64,000 nt of DNA from Metabacillus idriensis (GCF_009674765.1 NZ_WKKF01000011.1:32001-96000), one strand, 5' to 3'; positions 47,170-56,405 are shown, numbered from the stretch's first letter. The notes: generated by a model not told the origin, from the sequence alone. Translations and numbers: made by a program.

Positions 47170-48249
47170 ATGAGAAAAATAAAGATAGGAATAATCGGAA
47201 CAGGATCTATTTCTGATGCACATTTACAATCTTATGAACAAAATGATCGGGCAGATCTTACCGCCGTCTGTGATTTAAATGAAGAACGGGCAAGATTAAA
47301 AGCAAAAAAGTATGGCGCTGCAAAAGTATATTCGGATTACAGAGAGCTTCTAAATGACGATGAAATTGATGCAGTCAGTATTTGCACATGGAATAACACA
47401 CATGCAGAAATTGCGATAGCAGCACTTGAAAATGGGAAGCATGTATTAGTTGAAAAACCATTAAGTAAAACGCTGGATGAAGCGTTAAAGGTAAAAAAAG
47501 CTGTAGAAAACAGCGGTAAAGTATTGCAGGTAGGATTCGTTCGCCGCTATGACAATAACATTCATATCTTAAAGAAGTTCATCGACAATGGTGATTTAGG
47601 TGCCATTTATTATGCGAAGGCCTCTTCACTTCGCCGGCTAGGAAATCCAGGCGGCTGGTTCTCTGACAAGGACATATCTGGAGGAGGTCCGCTCCTTGAC
47701 ATAGGAGTCCATATCATTGATTTATGCTGGTATTTAATGGGGAGGCCAAAAGTAAAATCGATTAGCGGAAACACGTATTCTCAGCTAGGAAATCGTTCAA
47801 ACATTCAAAATCTATCTTTTTATAAAGCCGCTGATTATAATCCAACCAAAAACACAATTGAAGATTTAGCGAATGCAATCATCCGTTTTGACAATGGTGC
47901 CTCTCTAGTTGTGGATGTAAGCTACACGCTCCATGCTCAAAAAGATGAAAGCATAATTAAACTGTATGGGGATAGGGGAGGAGCAGAAATCGATCCTGAG
48001 TTCAAAATAATAACGGAAAAATACAATACAATTTTGAACATCACCCCACAGGTCGACAGCGCAGGTTTCGATTTCACTTCAGGATTTCAAAATGAAATTG
48101 ATGGTTTCATCTCGAGCTGCTTAGGTGAAGCGGAGCCATTAAGTTCAGTGGATGATGGTGTTGAAATGATGAAGATATTAACTGCAATTTATGAATCTAG
48201 TAAAAAAGGGTCTGAAATTCAGTTTGATATAGAGAAGGTTCAAATCTAA
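47170..48249 (+). CDS. Gfo/Idh/MocA-family oxidoreductase 4
   Basis: The 359-residue enzyme has the nucleotide motif IGIIGTGSISDAHLQSY, the catalytic Lys in VEKPLS, and SGGGPLLDIGVHIIDLCWYLMGRP. It is slightly longer than the other three because of an extra loop around TYSQLGNRSNIQNLSFYKAAD. It is four bases after the isomerase gene and ends the operon. Confidence 0.85.
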   Translation: MRKIKIGIIGTGSISDAHLQSYEQNDRADLTAVCDLNEERARLKAKKYGAAKVYSDYRELLNDDEIDAVSICTWNNTHAEIAIAALENGKHVLVEKPLSKTLDEALKVKKAVENSGKVLQVGFVRRYDNNIHILKKFIDNGDLGAIYYAKASSLRRLGNPGGWFSDKDISGGGPLLDIGVHIIDLCWYLMGRPKVKSISGNTYSQLGNRSNIQNLSFYKAADYNPTKNTIEDLANAIIRFDNGASLVVDVSYTLHAQKDESIIKLYGDRGGAEIDPEFKIITEKYNTILNITPQVDSAGFDFTSGFQNEIDGFISSCLGEAEPLSSVDDGVEMMKILTAIYESSKKGSEIQFDIEKVQI

Positions 48250-48761
48250 AAGACGGTCAGCCGGGTTTATTAATGAAAAAGAATAAAAACAAAAATTGGT
48301 CTTACGCATGTCATCAAGTAGACATGATAAAAAAACAAGCGCGTGGCCGATACATAATTGGTGGTGCGCTCTGTTTTAAAATCACTGGTAATTATATAAA
48401 TTTAGTCTTGAGATGTGCCCAAGTATAGGGCATAAGTAGCCGATTTCCTCATAATCATACCCAGCTGTATTTATCACTTGAAATAAATAGGATAAATGTA
48501 TTAGCTTTAATTAAAAACTGGATCTTTTATCCATGTTTTAAATTAGAGCTATTTCCCTTTTGACGAAATATTCAGATTATATATAATTAACATATAGATA
48601 TATATTAATATGTTTTTAAACACATTTTATATAACAACATAACAATCGAGAAAGAAAACAGCAGAATGAAAATATTCTGCTGTTTTTTCTTCATAGAGAA
48701 ACAACATTCAAATGAAAGGAGGCTTCAAGAAGCTAGGTTAATTATTTAAAAAAGGAGGATT
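48250..48761 (+). other. Intergenic leader before the GH76 gene
   Basis: This 512-base gap has no ORF with a good ribosome binding site. It contains a small hairpin ATGTC/GACAT near 48308-48330, a TGCCC/GGGCA hairpin near 48415-48432, and a clear terminator at 48659-48688. The terminator lies about 75 bases before the GH76 start, so part of the region may be a separate small RNA or a regulated leader. Confidence 0.45.
48659..48688 (+). terminator. Terminator upstream of the GH76 gene
   Basis: CAGCAGAAT (48659-48667) pairs with ATTCTGCTG (48674-48682), followed by six T residues. Confidence 0.85.
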
Positions 48762-49913
48762 ATGATGAAATCAATTATTACCTTGCTAATTACAATGAGT
48801 GTTATTTTATCAATCTTTACTCCAATTAGGGCCCAGGGAATGCAGAATCAGAATTTAAATACTGAAAGAGCTGTTCAATCTTATGAAGCATTACAGCATT
48901 ACTTTTATGAAGAAGACTCAAAATTATATTTAGAGGAATATCCATATCAAAGCGGAAATCCATATTCCTATGTTTGGCCTTTCTCTCAAGCGATGGCAGG
49001 AACCATTGATCTATCAGGTGTACCAAAGATTGGTTCAAATTATGAAGATGATGTTCAAGATCGTTTAAAAGCGCTTGAATTGTATAGGAACGAAGAAAAG
49101 CAGCCAAAAGGCTACGACTCCTATGTTTTGGCTCCATATGGTTACGGAGGAGATTTTTTTTATGATGACAATGAATGGATTGGACTTGAGTTTATTCAGC
49201 TTTATAAAATGACACATCAAAAGAAGTATTTAGAAAAGGCAAAAGAGATATTTGATCTTGTAGTCTATGGATGGGATGGTGATCCATCGCATCCAGCCGC
49301 TGGAGGAGTCTTTTGGACACAAGCTAATTGGAGCAGCGACAGGAATACAATTTCTAATGCCCCAGGTGCTGAGCTTGGATTCCATTTATATGAACTTACA
49401 GGAAAGGGTTATTATTTTCACTGGGCAAAGAAAATGTATGATTGGACAAATGAAAACATGCTCGCACCTAACGGACTATTTTGGGACCATATTGATTTAG
49501 CAGGCACAATTGAAAAAACTCAATGGAGCTATAATCAGGGCGTCATGATTGGTGCGAATGTTCTACTATACCGAATTACACATAAAAAAGAATATTTGAA
49601 GAGAGCAGAAGAGATAGCTGATGCTTCAATAGCCTACTATCAAGAAGGCGAGCGTTTATATAAACAGCCAGCTAGATTCAATGCGATTTTCTTTAAAAAC
49701 CTTTTATTATTAGAAGCCGAAACGAAAAACAAGGAATATTACAGCCACATGCAAGCATATGCCGACAGAGTCTGGAAGGATTATCGAGATCCTGAAACAG
49801 GACTCTTTAGATTTGAAGGGGAACAGCCGATAACCCTTCTTGAACAATCAGCAATGGTACAAATCTATGCTTCACTTGCCTGGAAGAAAAAAGACTACCG
49901 CAAAAAAGCATAA
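48762..49913 (+). CDS. Secreted glycoside hydrolase family 76
   Basis: The 383-residue protein has a signal peptide ending near IRAQG (about residue 24) and the (alpha/alpha)6-barrel pattern of GH76. The catalytic Asp pair is Asp135-Asp136 in FFYDDNEW; the sugar-binding GGVFWTQANWSSDRNTISNAPGAELGFHLYELTG segment is also typical (split here as GGVFWTQ and NAPGAELGFHLYELTG). GH76 enzymes are endo-alpha-1,6-mannanases; relatives in Bacillus act on mannan or on related glycans. AAGGAGG precedes a double ATG, so the start could also be 48765. It is followed immediately by the GxGYxYP gene. Confidence 0.8.
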   Translation: MMKSIITLLITMSVILSIFTPIRAQGMQNQNLNTERAVQSYEALQHYFYEEDSKLYLEEYPYQSGNPYSYVWPFSQAMAGTIDLSGVPKIGSNYEDDVQDRLKALELYRNEEKQPKGYDSYVLAPYGYGGDFFYDDNEWIGLEFIQLYKMTHQKKYLEKAKEIFDLVVYGWDGDPSHPAAGGVFWTQANWSSDRNTISNAPGAELGFHLYELTGKGYYFHWAKKMYDWTNENMLAPNGLFWDHIDLAGTIEKTQWSYNQGVMIGANVLLYRITHKKEYLKRAEEIADASIAYYQEGERLYKQPARFNAIFFKNLLLLEAETKNKEYYSHMQAYADRVWKDYRDPETGLFRFEGEQPITLLEQSAMVQIYASLAWKKKDYRKKA

Positions 49914-49924
49914 TGGAGGTTATT

Positions 49925-51469
49925 ATGAAAAAGTGTAGAAGAGTTATTATGTTTATGGCATTACTACTTCTATTTATGATTGGCCATCCAATAAATACAT
50001 TAGCCAAAGCACAGCTGCCCGAACATCTATATGTAATTAAAACGTCGGAAATGTCGGATGAAGAAGCCACAATGATTGCAACTCTTCAAGGCTTGTTGGC
50101 TCAGAAAAACTCAAAGCTTCAGCTCTATCTTGACCGGGAATATGGAGGATATCAAACATGGTTGAGGAACTTAAAAGCCAACTTTGGAATATCATACTCT
50201 TATTCTGAAGATCCATGGGAACTGGTAAAAAAATCAAAAATAAAAAGCTATATTTTATTCGAAAAAGGTGATGATTCAATCAATGCAGCAACAAGCTTAT
50301 CTGGAGTGACTGGAGCTATAGCTATTGAAGAAAGTCTAGTAAAGAAAGCAGAGTTTTATGGGTTAAAAGAGCAAATGGATGTGAGAGGAAAAAATGAAAA
50401 ATGGGTAAAGGATCATTTTTGGCCTCACTTTATGAAGGATAAAATAGTTGAACAGAAAGAAGATTTTGCCTTTCAATTAAGAGATTTTGCTGTGAAAGAA
50501 AAATCGATGATTTTTTATGACGGAAACTCATCATTAAGATCTGAATTAATGAAAGGGCTTAAAAAAGATTCTGCAGCATTTGGATGGGGCGACGCGTCAT
50601 CAGGCGAGGATCAATTTATTTCCCCATCATCAAAAGCAGGTGTATTCACGATTCCATCTGACCATGCTTCTAATCTTTCTGTCCTATCAACTATCAAGAC
50701 AGGACCTCTAAAACAAAAAACGGAAGATGCTAAGCCTAAGGCAAAAGAAAATACTCACTATGTTACATTTTTGATGACAGATGGAGATAATGTCCAGTGG
50801 CTGCTGGGGGATTTTCAATCGGACAACAGATGGTATTCAAGTCCTGATAGAGGTACTTTTAATATGGGATGGGGGATATCCCCGTTGCTTTCTGAACTTG
50901 CTCCTTCTGTAATGAACTGGTATTATGAAAGCGCTTCACGAGGAGAAAATTCTGATCAATTTGTAGTTGGGCCATCTGGTATAGGCTATATGTATCCAAG
51001 TCAATATCCAGAGAATGAATTAGATCAACATGTAAAAAAACTAAATCAATATATGGATCAATCAGACCTTCATATTGCTCAAATTATTGATTTCAACTCA
51101 TTAAAAAATACTTCTCTATGGAATAAATATACCTCTCAGAAGAATATTGACGCCTTATTTTACCTTGAATATTCAAGGTACGATACGCATAAAGGCAAAA
51201 TTGTCTGGTCAAATAATAAACCGATTATTTCTGCAAGAGAAATGCTTTGGGACGGTCTTGATGGAGCTGACGAACAAAGTGTTATAGATAAAATCAATTC
51301 CTCACAGCGAAATCCCAAAAGTGAACAAGGCTACACACTCGTTTTAGTTCATGCTTGGAGTAAGTCGCTTTCGGATGTAAAGACTGTAGTGGAACAGCTT
51401 GATTCAGATGTAGAGGTCGTTACACCAGAGAACTTTGTATCCCTTATTCAAGAGAATGTAATCCGCTAA
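49925..51469 (+). CDS. Secreted GxGYxYP-family protein
   Basis: The 514-residue protein has a signal peptide (about residues 1-26) and contains GPSGIGYMYPSQYP, the exact signature that names the GxGYxYP family of putative glycoside hydrolases, preceded by a conserved FLMTDGDNVQW acidic motif. The family is best known in Bacteroidetes and its activity is not established. The ATG at 49925 follows GGAGG; the gene starts 11 bases after the GH76 stop codon, so the two are co-transcribed and probably act on the same extracellular glycan. Confidence 0.75.
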   Translation: MKKCRRVIMFMALLLLFMIGHPINTLAKAQLPEHLYVIKTSEMSDEEATMIATLQGLLAQKNSKLQLYLDREYGGYQTWLRNLKANFGISYSYSEDPWELVKKSKIKSYILFEKGDDSINAATSLSGVTGAIAIEESLVKKAEFYGLKEQMDVRGKNEKWVKDHFWPHFMKDKIVEQKEDFAFQLRDFAVKEKSMIFYDGNSSLRSELMKGLKKDSAAFGWGDASSGEDQFISPSSKAGVFTIPSDHASNLSVLSTIKTGPLKQKTEDAKPKAKENTHYVTFLMTDGDNVQWLLGDFQSDNRWYSSPDRGTFNMGWGISPLLSELAPSVMNWYYESASRGENSDQFVVGPSGIGYMYPSQYPENELDQHVKKLNQYMDQSDLHIAQIIDFNSLKNTSLWNKYTSQKNIDALFYLEYSRYDTHKGKIVWSNNKPIISAREMLWDGLDGADEQSVIDKINSSQRNPKSEQGYTLVLVHAWSKSLSDVKTVVEQLDSDVEVVTPENFVSLIQENVIR

Positions 51470-51510
51470 CAAAAGTTACCTTTAATCTGAAAAAGTAAGA
51501 GAAAACAAAA

Positions 51511-51553
51511 AAATGGGAAACTCCTTATAAATTAAGGAGTTTCCCATTTTATT
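51511..51553. terminator. Bidirectional terminator between GxGYxYP and tRNA-Ala genes
   Basis: AAATGGGAAACTCCTT (51511-51526) pairs perfectly with AAGGAGTTTCCCATTT (51534-51549), with A-run and T-run on the two sides. Confidence 0.9.
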
Positions 51554-51558
51554 TTCGA

Positions 51559-51631
51559 TGGAGCATAACGGGATCGAACCGATGACCTCTACGCTGCCAG
51601 CGTAGCGCTCTCCCAGCTGAGCTAATGCCCC
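51559..51631 (-). tRNA. tRNA-Ala(GGC)
   Basis: Reading the minus strand from 51631, the acceptor GGGGCAT pairs with ATGCTCC; a D arm (TTAGCTCAGCTGGGAGAGC), an anticodon stem CTACG/CGTAG with loop CTGGCAG (anticodon GGC) and a T arm GGTTCGATCC are present. The discriminator base is A, and the CCA end is not encoded. Confidence 0.95.
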
Positions 51632-51764
51632 GTATAAAAGGAATCTGCAAAATATCATTTGCGATATTATAAATTATACTTCCTCAAAACCATACTTGCA
51701 ATAGAAATTAACAGTCAAAACGAAAAAAATTTGACTGTTAATTAAAGAATAAACTGTTAAAGCC

Positions 51765-52289
51765 TCACTCACTCTCAACCACCCCAAAAAAGTCTTCATG
51801 CACATACCCATTAATCACCATATCCAAATCATGAAAATAGCGGTGCAGAGTTTGGACGTTCTCACTGTTTCCGTATATGACACTTTCAGAATGCCGGATA
51901 ATAGATTCGAGGTCGGTTTTTAAAGCTTCATCTTCAACCAGCGGGACGAAGTGGGCAGCATATGCTTTTGCTGCAGTGGCACGGGCGGTTTGATCGGCCA
52001 TGTTTAAGCTGTCGATTCGGTCCCAGCCTGTGGTTTCGTTGTAGAATGCGTGGAAATCGGCTATGAATTCTCCGGCGTCCTGGTATTCTGGGTTTTCTGT
52101 GTTGCCGTAATCCTGTACAGGCTGCTCGGCAGGTTCATCAGATGTTGCAGCGGAAATTGGTTCGTTTTCTTCTTGGTTTCTCTCTTTTGTATAATCTTGA
52201 TTCAAGAAGAACATTGTAGCGAATCCGATTGTTGTTATTGCAGCTAATGCTGCAAATGTGATGCTGAAGATTTTTAGCCCTTGTATCAT
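51765..52289 (-). CDS. Membrane-anchored protein with an extracytoplasmic helical domain
   Basis: The 174-residue protein has one N-terminal membrane helix (about residues 5-27), an acidic Pro/Glu/Gln-rich linker (about 30-70) and a helical domain (about 75-174) containing DFHAFYNETTGWDRIDSLN and a Asp/His-rich end. The ATG at 52289 is chosen because AAGGAG lies seven bases upstream; an ATG at 52340 lacks one. The function is unknown; the overall shape resembles small cell-surface proteins of bacilli. Confidence 0.65.
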   Translation of the reverse strand: MIQGLKIFSITFAALAAITTIGFATMFFLNQDYTKERNQEENEPISAATSDEPAEQPVQDYGNTENPEYQDAGEFIADFHAFYNETTGWDRIDSLNMADQTARATAAKAYAAHFVPLVEDEALKTDLESIIRHSESVIYGNSENVQTLHRYFHDLDMVINGYVHEDFFGVVESE

Positions 52290-52518
52290 CTTCAAACTCC
52301 TTATGTATCTTTGTTTTTGTTTGACCCCATTTTTCAACATTACAATTGAACTATAAAATTATAACATTATTGGTTGAAATATCCTACCAGTATTAGGGTG
52401 ATTTCTAGTGAAAAAGGATCATACCGCTAAAAGGAAAATACTCCTAAATTCGTTCTCTATAGGGAACTAAAATGCTATAATAAGAACGTTGGTAGTACTT
52501 AATAAAGGAGGTGAATCT

Positions 52519-52866
52519 TTGAAAAAACTGAAAAGTGTTGTCATGATCTGTCTGCTTATTGCTTCACTTTCATTACCGACTTCAGCACTTGCTGCATCAG
52601 GATATAATTACTCACAGCAAAATTCGTTTGATTCGTTTTTGGATTCTGTCTTTTCATTTTTCTTTGGCAGTAAGGATGCAAAATATGATTACGGAAACAG
52701 TCATCAGAATTCATACCAGACCAATACGTATAAATACGATGGAAAGTATTATTGGTGCTGGACGGGATGGGGCTGGAAAAAGTACACCAAAAGAGAGTGG
52801 GAAGACTGCTTTAAGAATATTCCAAAAGAATCAAAGGATATCTGGAAAGAATGGTACTGCTGGTAA
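52519..52866 (+). CDS. Small secreted Trp/Tyr/Cys-rich protein
   Basis: The 115-residue protein has a signal peptide ending near ALA-ASG (about residue 25). The mature part has a Ser/Asn/Tyr-rich stretch and a C-terminal domain with YYWCWTGWGWKKY, EDCF and a final WYCW. The three Cys and many aromatic residues suggest a compact secreted domain. The TTG at 52519 follows AAAGGAGG. I recognise no family. Confidence 0.6.
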   Translation: MKKLKSVVMICLLIASLSLPTSALAASGYNYSQQNSFDSFLDSVFSFFFGSKDAKYDYGNSHQNSYQTNTYKYDGKYYWCWTGWGWKKYTKREWEDCFKNIPKESKDIWKEWYCW

Positions 52867-52891
52867 AATACATATCAGTCAGCACAAAAAT

Positions 52892-52926
52892 GAGAAAGCA
52901 AAGGGCATACGTCCCGCTGCTTTCTC
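52892..52926. terminator. Hairpin between converging small genes
   Basis: GAGAAAGCA (52892-52900) pairs with TGCTTTCTC (52918-52926), with an inner GGG/CCC pair. It has no T-run but lies between converging genes. Confidence 0.5.
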
Positions 52927-53093
52927 TACCTGTCATCCCGATCTTCTAAAATCCGGTCCATTTTTTCTTCTATCCGCTTTGATCGTTTAATCTGGCTTGT
53001 CATAGTTTTAACAAGATAGATAGCTCCAGAAATGACTGCGAACAGAAATAAAAAGATCATGATTTGAAAGATTAAATCTCCGGTATTCAGCAT
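52926..53093 (-). CDS. DUF4083-like small membrane protein
   Basis: An ATG at 53093, nine bases after a GGGGG ribosome binding site, opens a 55-codon ORF. The product has an N-terminal NTGDLIFQ segment, one membrane helix (about residues 8-29), a basic stretch QIKRSKRIEEKMDRIL and an acidic end. This is the pattern of DUF4083 proteins in bacilli. The function is unknown. Confidence 0.6.
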   Translation of the reverse strand: MLNTGDLIFQIMIFLFLFAVISGAIYLVKTMTSQIKRSKRIEEKMDRILEDRDDR

Positions 53094-53163
53094 ATCTATA
53101 TTCCCCCAAAAAAGTTTTTTTTATTTGAAAAAGAAAAAAGCAAGAGGAAAATCCTCTCACTCT

Positions 53164-53652
53164 TTAATAAGCCGCACTTTTTACTTCTGTTAGTTGCAGC
53201 AAGTGTCTTTTTTCATGATAGCCAATAAACTCAACCCATTGTTTTAAGGAAAGATCGCCAAGGTGAGGGTGCTTCATGGCTTTTTCGTTCAGGTCTTGTT
53301 CGGGAGCCGTTTCCGCGAAATTAATCAGCTCGCGGCGGGAATTTTCAAGCTTTGATAAGAGTTCATCTTTTACGTAAGGTCCTTCGGCTGGTTTCAGGTT
53401 TTCGGGTGCCGGGACTTTCCGGGAACGGTCGATGACCAGTTCCAGCGGTTTTTCGCTAACATTTTTCTTTTCGCCTGACATAAGAACCTGTTTCATGCCG
53501 CCTGTGATGACACGCTCCATTAAGTAGAGGTGCTCAAGGATTTGGCCTGGGCTCCATACGTCCGGTGAAGGTTTTCGGTTGAGCTGTTCATCTGTCATGT
53601 TTTTGACTTCGTTCAGTAATTCTGCGCGTATTGTCTGTGAATGTTCTAGCAT
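53164..53652 (-). CDS. DinB-superfamily protein
   Basis: The 162-residue protein is a four-helix DinB-like fold, with the metal-binding His residues in EHLYLMER and YHEKRHLLQL, and the typical WSPGQILEHLYL segment. DinB relatives include thiol transferases (e.g. bacillithiol S-transferases) and damage-inducible proteins. The ATG at 53652 follows GGGAGAG. It stands 55 bases after the acyl-CoA synthetase gene on the same strand. Confidence 0.8.
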   Translation of the reverse strand: MLEHSQTIRAELLNEVKNMTDEQLNRKPSPDVWSPGQILEHLYLMERVITGGMKQVLMSGEKKNVSEKPLELVIDRSRKVPAPENLKPAEGPYVKDELLSKLENSRRELINFAETAPEQDLNEKAMKHPHLGDLSLKQWVEFIGYHEKRHLLQLTEVKSAAY

Positions 53653-53706
53653 GGTAATCTCTCCCTTCACCTTCATTCTATCAAAGTGATTTGCAAAGTT
53701 CTCTTT

Positions 53707-55359
53707 TCAGCTTCTTCCTGACAGTTCCTGTGTTAAATGGTTTTTTACTTGCTCTCTGAGCTTGTATTTTTGGATTTTTCCTGAAGCGGTCATCGGGTAG
53801 TCTTTGACGAAATAGTAGTATTCAGGAATTTTATAATGGGAAAGCTGTCCTTTGCAGAATGCTTTTATGTCTTCTGCCGTCAGGGTGACGCCTTCTTTTG
53901 GAACGATACATGCAGCGACTTTTTCTCCGTATTTTTCATCAGGAACACCAATGACCTGCACATCCATGATATCTTCGTAACGATATAGGAATTCTTCAAT
54001 TTCACGCGGGTAGACGTTTTCGCCGCCGCGGATGATCATGTCCTTCAGGCGGCCGGTAATGACGACATAGCCGTGCTCATCCATTGTGGCCAGATCTCCT
54101 GTATGGAGCCAGCCTTCTTTATCAATCGCCTCTTCTGTTGCTTCAGGCATTTTGTAGTAGCCTTTCATGACAAGGTACCCTCTTGTGCAGAGCTCTCCCT
54201 GTTCGCCAGGTGCTGTTTCTTCGCCAGTAAGCGGGTCAATAATTTTTACTTCCACATGAGGATGAGCTTTGCCGACTGTTTCAACCTTGCGTTCAATGGA
54301 GTCTGTCACAGTTGTCTGTGTAATGACAGGTGAGGATTCTGTCTGGCCGTAGGCAATGGTTACTTCCGACATGCCCATTTCATTGATGACTTTTTTCATG
54401 ACTTCGATCGGACAGGTTGATCCGGCCATAATCCCTGTTCTCAAGGTTGAGAGATCATAGGTTTTAAAATTAGGAGAGTTCAGTTCAGCGATAAACATTG
54501 TTGGAACTCCGTGCAGTCCTGTGCATTTTTCTTTTTCAACGGTCTTAAGGACAAGGTCTGGATCAAATTCCACAATTGGCACCATGGCTGCTCCGACAGA
54601 TACACATGCCAGAACGCCAAGAACGCAGCCGAAGCAGTGGAAGAATGGAACCGGGATGCATAAACGGTCCTGATTCGTTAAATTCATAGAGCTTGCAACA
54701 AGAAAGCCGTTGTTCACGATGTTGTGATGAGTGAGCATGACACCTTTAGGGAAGCCGGTTGTTCCTGAGGTGTATTGCATATTGATGACGCCCTCAGGAG
54801 TTAATTGACTCTCACGGTCGGCAAGCTCATCATCTGAAATTTTTGATCCGTGATCGAGAAGCTCATTCCAGCTGTACATTTCTTCAGGTTCTTTTTGATT
54901 TCCTATGTAAATGAGGTTTTTTAAGTGCGGCAATGCTTCAATCTGCTTGTATTTCTCTGCAGAAGCTGAATTCGTGATGGAGCGGACAATATCGACATAA
55001 GATGTTCCTTTAAATCCGTCAATTAAGAAAAGAGTGGTGGAGTCAGACTGCTTCAGCAGGTATTCGAGCTCGCTGCTCTGGTAGCTTGTGTTGACGGTAA
55101 CAAGGACGGCGCCAATGCGTGCAGATGCGAACTGCAGCAGGAGCCATTCAGGGACATTGGTTGCCCAGATGGCAATGTTTTCACCCTTTTTCACGCCAAG
55201 ACCCATTAAGGCTTTTGCGAGCTTCGTTGTTTCATTGTAAAACTCATCATACGTATAGCGGATGTTTTCCTTTGAATAGACAACGGCATCCTGACTCCCG
55301 TATTTAGACACAGTTTCCTTCAATAATTGGCCGATGGTTTTATTTTTTAGTGATTGCAT
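53707..55359 (-). CDS. yngI: Acyl-CoA synthetase, YngI-like
   Basis: The 550-residue protein is an ANL-superfamily adenylating enzyme: the P-loop-like YTSGTTGFPKGVMLTHHN, the aromatic pocket IAYGQTESSP, the adenylate-binding HTGDLATMDEHGYV and the C-terminal catalytic Lys in TASGKIQKYKL are all present. It activates a carboxylic acid, probably a medium- or long-chain fatty acid, to its CoA ester. It resembles B. subtilis YngI in length and sequence; here no other fatty-acid genes are adjacent. AGGGAGG precedes the ATG. Confidence 0.85.
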   Translation of the reverse strand: MQSLKNKTIGQLLKETVSKYGSQDAVVYSKENIRYTYDEFYNETTKLAKALMGLGVKKGENIAIWATNVPEWLLLQFASARIGAVLVTVNTSYQSSELEYLLKQSDSTTLFLIDGFKGTSYVDIVRSITNSASAEKYKQIEALPHLKNLIYIGNQKEPEEMYSWNELLDHGSKISDDELADRESQLTPEGVINMQYTSGTTGFPKGVMLTHHNIVNNGFLVASSMNLTNQDRLCIPVPFFHCFGCVLGVLACVSVGAAMVPIVEFDPDLVLKTVEKEKCTGLHGVPTMFIAELNSPNFKTYDLSTLRTGIMAGSTCPIEVMKKVINEMGMSEVTIAYGQTESSPVITQTTVTDSIERKVETVGKAHPHVEVKIIDPLTGEETAPGEQGELCTRGYLVMKGYYKMPEATEEAIDKEGWLHTGDLATMDEHGYVVITGRLKDMIIRGGENVYPREIEEFLYRYEDIMDVQVIGVPDEKYGEKVAACIVPKEGVTLTAEDIKAFCKGQLSHYKIPEYYYFVKDYPMTASGKIQKYKLREQVKNHLTQELSGRS

Positions 55360-55499
55360 GGGACCTCCCTGGACAAAAAGAATGATTACGCTTTCATTAT
55401 AAACTATTTTTAGAAAGTTTTGAAAACTATTATTCTCTAAAATATACAGAAGCAGTTGCAGTATAATAGAAGAGACGTACTTTCAAAAGGGGAACAATC

Positions 55500-56402
55500 A
55501 TGAATAAATCAACATTATATCCTTATCTGGCACTCGCAATTGGAGTTGCAGCGGTGTCAACTTCTGCGATTTTCGTAAAGCTGACTTCTGCACCTGCTCC
55601 GGTAATCGCGTTTTATCGCCTGTTTTTCTCAACGCTTATCGTTCTGCCGCTGTTTTTGGCAAAATCGCTGCCTCATATTAAAACGTTAACGAAAAAAGAC
55701 TGGAGCTATTCGATCTTAGCGGGTGTGCTGCTTGCGTTTCATTTTATTCTCTGGTTTGAATCATTGAACTACACCTCTGTGGCAAGTTCGGTTGTGCTGG
55801 TTACGCTTCAGCCTCTGTTTGCGTTTATCGGTACCTATTTCTTTTTTAAAGAGAGAGTGTCAGCGAGGGCGATTCTCAGTGCCGCGCTTGCCATTGCAGG
55901 CAGTGTTGTTATCAGCTGGGGAGATTTCCGGATCAGCGGGCTTGCACTATTCGGAGACTTTCTTGCGCTTGCGGCCTGCGGAATGGTCACAGCTTATCTG
56001 CTGTTTGGCCAAGGTGTGAGGAAGCGTCATACGCTGACCCTTTATACTTTTATCGTTTATGCGGTAAGCTCTGTGACATTATTCCTTTACTGTGTGTTAT
56101 TAAGCTATCCGCTATCAGGTTTTCCTAAGCAGGATTGGCTTTACTTTTTGCTGCTTGCAATTGTGCCGACATTGCTTGGCCACTCACTGTTCAACTGGTC
56201 GCTGAAATGGATTTCGACCAATGTCATTTCTGTAGCGATTCTGTTTGAACCGGTTGGTTCGATTATTCTTGCGTATTACTTCCTGGAAGAAACGGTTCTT
56301 CTTACGCAATTAATTGGCGGAGCCATCATTATCATCGGGGTCATGCTGTTTCTTTTTGAAAAGAAGGAAGTGGCCGAGATTTCAAGTGAACAAACGCTTT
56401 AA
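55500..56402 (+). CDS. EamA-type DMT-superfamily transporter
   Basis: The 300-residue protein has ten membrane helices in two EamA repeats (about residues 6-135 and 150-285). The first repeat contains SAPAPVIAFYRLFFSTLIVLP. Members export metabolites such as amino acids or drugs. AAAAGGGG precedes the ATG. It is monocistronic, followed by a repeat element. Confidence 0.85.
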   Translation: MNKSTLYPYLALAIGVAAVSTSAIFVKLTSAPAPVIAFYRLFFSTLIVLPLFLAKSLPHIKTLTKKDWSYSILAGVLLAFHFILWFESLNYTSVASSVVLVTLQPLFAFIGTYFFFKERVSARAILSAALAIAGSVVISWGDFRISGLALFGDFLALAACGMVTAYLLFGQGVRKRHTLTLYTFIVYAVSSVTLFLYCVLLSYPLSGFPKQDWLYFLLLAIVPTLLGHSLFNWSLKWISTNVISVAILFEPVGSIILAYYFLEETVLLTQLIGGAIIIIGVMLFLFEKKEVAEISSEQTL

Positions 56403-56405
56403 AGA

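Noticed and set aside
50930-50946. cre-like TATGAAAGCGCTTCACG
   Set aside because: It lies deep inside the GxGYxYP coding sequence; the codons explain it, and no role at that position is expected.
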